Of a stretch of 17,660 bases of DNA, positions 16,518 through 17,660 are shown in pieces. Every line of letters starts with the position of its first letter. Positions within the stretch are counted from its first letter, which is position 1. Source of the DNA: Hydnum rufescens UP504 (Eukaryota > Basidiomycota > Agaricomycetes > Cantharellales > Hydnaceae); assembly GCA_014904985.1 (NCBI GenBank), contig MU129127.1, forward strand, positions 1-17,660, given 5' to 3'. The translations under genes and the position numbers were made by a program. Under the pieces are notes generated by a model, which was not told the DNA's origin, searched no databases, and saw nothing but the letters and a program-made list of their open reading frames with translations.

Positions 16518-16992
16518 TGTTAGTGGTGTTATAGATCCCTTAAGCCATGAGGCAACTTCATTCTTTTAAACAGGTTTACCATAGCTTTCTAAATCCAACC
16601 CAGTGGAAAGCTTCTCCTCACAGAGGAGTTTGGTGCTGCCCTGGGAATTGCCCCTTTTCTTTACATAGCCTTCCTTAGTCATACTGCCTGTATGGAAAGA
16701 GCCGTGGCAATGCCCGGGGAATGCATCTTTTCTACCACCATCAACTGTCCATCTCATAGAGTCGCGGACCTGTTGATTATGCACTACACACTGTGCGACT
16801 CCCAGCTTTATGCCTAAACCTTCTTACTTTGCCCTAGTGGGCATAGAAACCCTAACCCTCCAGGAACTACTAGCCTGTTGGGCTAGGCAGAATGGTCTCA
16901 GTCCCACAGACTGGACTAATCCATTGGAACCGGAACCTCCTCCATCCTCCGGTCCCTCCCCACTCCTTAATTTGGATACTACCGAATTAACA
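16518..16992 (+). repeat. LTR3, 475 bp, CpG-diverged
   Basis: The homology to LTR1 and LTR2 stops exactly after TAACA at 16992, which fixes the LTR length. It differs from LTR2 at eight positions (16751, 16766, 16780, 16797, 16879, 16889, 16908, 16973). Every one is a transition at a CpG dinucleotide in one of the two copies. The ATG at 16810 is kept, but the frame runs into unrelated flank after the LTR. Confidence 0.85.
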
Positions 16993-17128
16993 TGTAGCCT
17001 CAGCACTTGGGCACTTCTTGAGTATCGGCAATTGCTGGCGTTGAATTTCGCAAGTATGCAGCCACACCCAACAACCACACGACCACGACACAGCAGCAAC
17101 AGCAGCACCAGCCCCAGTGCATGACCAC
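16993..17128. other. Right flank, low complexity, no gene recognised
   Basis: Unique sequence directly after LTR3, with a CAGCAGCAACAGCAGCACCAG-like low-complexity run near 17090-17110 and CCACAC-rich stretches. No target-site duplication matches the left flank: GATTT (642-646) versus TGTAG (16993-16997). Confidence 0.5.
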
Positions 17129-17160
17129 GACCACACACCTGCTAATGCAGGTGTGTGGTC
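17129..17160. repeat. Perfect 14-bp inverted repeat (hairpin A1)
   Basis: GACCACACACCTGC, loop TAAT, then its exact reverse complement. It is the first element of a module that recurs about 235 bp downstream. Confidence 0.75.
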
Positions 17161-17165
17161 ATAAG

Positions 17166-17268
17166 GTAAGTTTTGTCTCAGTACATACAATAGTGCAAAA
17201 GAGTAGCCCAAGCTACTCTTTTTGCGCCACTTTGAAGTCTTATACTAACATAGCTTTTATAATTTTAG
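17166..17268 (+). other. Intron-like segment with internal hairpin
   Basis: GTAAGT at 17166, a perfect TACTAAC branch-point motif near 17242-17248 and an ATTTTAG acceptor at 17268 give a 103-nt plus-strand intron candidate. Inside it sits a hairpin, GCAAAAGAGTAGC / GCTACTCTTTTTGC (17195-17225). The surrounding exon is not identifiable, so splicing is only a candidate. Confidence 0.4.
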
Positions 17269-17364
17269 ATTATGGTCTAAGGCCTGAGACCAAAACCCGC
17301 TGCATGATGAGGGCCCGAATGGCAAGAGTCAAACCAAAAGAAATGACGGACTGTGGCCCCAGGA

Positions 17365-17394
17365 ACCACACGCCTGCTGCAGCAGGCATGTGGT
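17365..17394. repeat. 15-bp inverted repeat with one mismatch (hairpin A2)
   Basis: ACCACACGCCTGCTG directly followed by CAGCAGGCATGTGGT. It is the second copy of the CACACCTGC-type hairpin. A possible third, imperfect copy begins at about 17632 (CCACACACCCGC) and runs to the window end. Confidence 0.65.
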
Positions 17395-17404
17395 ACTATT
17401 TAAA

Positions 17405-17492
17405 GTGAGTTCCCCCCCCCCAATAGATACCATGGTGCAAAAGAGCAGTGAAAGCTGCTCTTTTTTGTGCAGGTTTTAAAATTCTTACTAAC
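17405..17492 (+). repeat. Second copy of the intron-like hairpin module
   Basis: GTGAGT at 17405, a run of ten C at 17412-17421, a hairpin GTGCAAAAGAGCAG / CTGCTCTTTTTTGTGC (17435-17470), and TTACTAAC at 17485-17492. The order matches the first module (hairpin A, donor-like site, A-rich/T-rich hairpin, TACTAAC) with substitutions in both hairpin arms. Confidence 0.5.
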
Positions 17493-17660
17493 ACTTTCAT
17501 TTACTCCTCATGGCCAAGCTGTCCCACCCACGAATGACACCCCGCATATGACCATGTGAATGGAAACACATGAACAAATGAACAGCGACAATGCCCACAG
17601 GAAGCCACAAAGAAGAGCAGGAAAACAGAGGCCACACACCCGCTGTAAGTGGGAATTTGG
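17493..17660. other. Right end of window, no gene recognised
   Basis: Contains a CATGTG/CACATG inverted repeat near 17550-17570 and the beginning of a possible third CCACAC hairpin at the very edge. No coding frame is supported. Confidence 0.4.

Larger units (their letters stand above)
8947..16992 (+). mobile_element. LTR retroelement unit 2, tandem to unit 1
   Basis: This second copy begins with the LTR it shares with unit 1 and ends with LTR3 (16518-16992). The interior matches unit 1 nearly base for base at offset 8300 (8301 after one inserted C at 13129-13132), down to 14353. There, 762 bp of unit 1 (6053-6814) are replaced by 48 bp. From 14402 to about 15650 the differences are mainly single-base indels; from about 15890 they are mainly CpG transitions. 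Relative to unit 1 it gains 51 bp (16021-16071) and lacks 72 bp (8729-8800 of unit 1). The tandem arrangement suggests recombination between LTRs of related elements. Confidence 0.8.

Noticed and set aside
647..16992. Simple segmental duplication or CRISPR/prokaryotic repeat
   Set aside because: TGTTA/TAACA ends, primer-site and purine-tract positions, and a third solo LTR end identify an LTR element array; there are no short spaced repeats.
17300..17355. C/D box snoRNA (ATGATGA near 17304)
   Set aside because: No D box CTGA at a suitable distance and no terminal stem.

Overview
The window looks like eukaryotic nuclear DNA, most likely from a filamentous basidiomycete fungus. Supporting signs are fungal-style introns (a GTAAGT donor with a ~50 nt intron on the left; GTAAGT plus TACTAAC on the right), fragments of an Rsp5/NEDD4-type HECT ubiquitin ligase, and repeat decay confined almost entirely to CpG sites. 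There is no bacterial gene organisation. The species call is an inference.

Layout. 1-646: left flank carrying part of a minus-strand spliced gene (possibly DUF6532-like) that stays open up to the insertion point. 647-16992: a tandem LTR-element array, LTR(647-1121) - interior - LTR(8947-9421) - interior - LTR(16518-16992). Each LTR is 475 bp and has TGTTA...TAACA ends. The two interiors share one LTR between them; the periods are 8300 and 7571 bp. A purine-rich tract sits just before the second and third LTRs, and a TGG-starting primer-site candidate follows the first and second. 16993-17660: right flank with low-complexity sequence and at least two diverged copies of a hairpin-plus-intron-like module.

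The interior is the surprise. I find no reverse transcriptase, RNase H, protease or integrase. Instead it carries at least three degenerate, partly deleted copies of a WW-linker-HECT module. The copies are spread along what looks like one giant former reading frame. In unit 2 a single frame runs from the ATG at 9239 inside the LTR to 14371, about 1,700 codons, broken only by three TGA codons and by no TAA or TAG. In unit 1 the same frame carries two homopolymer-type one-base shifts. One TGA lies exactly where a paralogous module has CGA, so the stops look like CpG-deamination scars. My reading is a non-autonomous LTR retroelement that captured and amplified a host HECT E3 ligase gene and was later silenced by CpG methylation.

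The two units are a mosaic. Their first ~5.4 kb are almost identical. A 762-bp segment holding the best HECT copy is replaced by 48 bp in unit 2. The next ~1.2 kb differs mainly by one-base indels, and the last ~0.7 kb plus LTR3 differs mainly by CpG transitions. Function cannot be proved from sequence alone. Calls on the HECT remnants are strong, those on the WW remnants moderate, and the N-terminal third of the frame is unrecognised.
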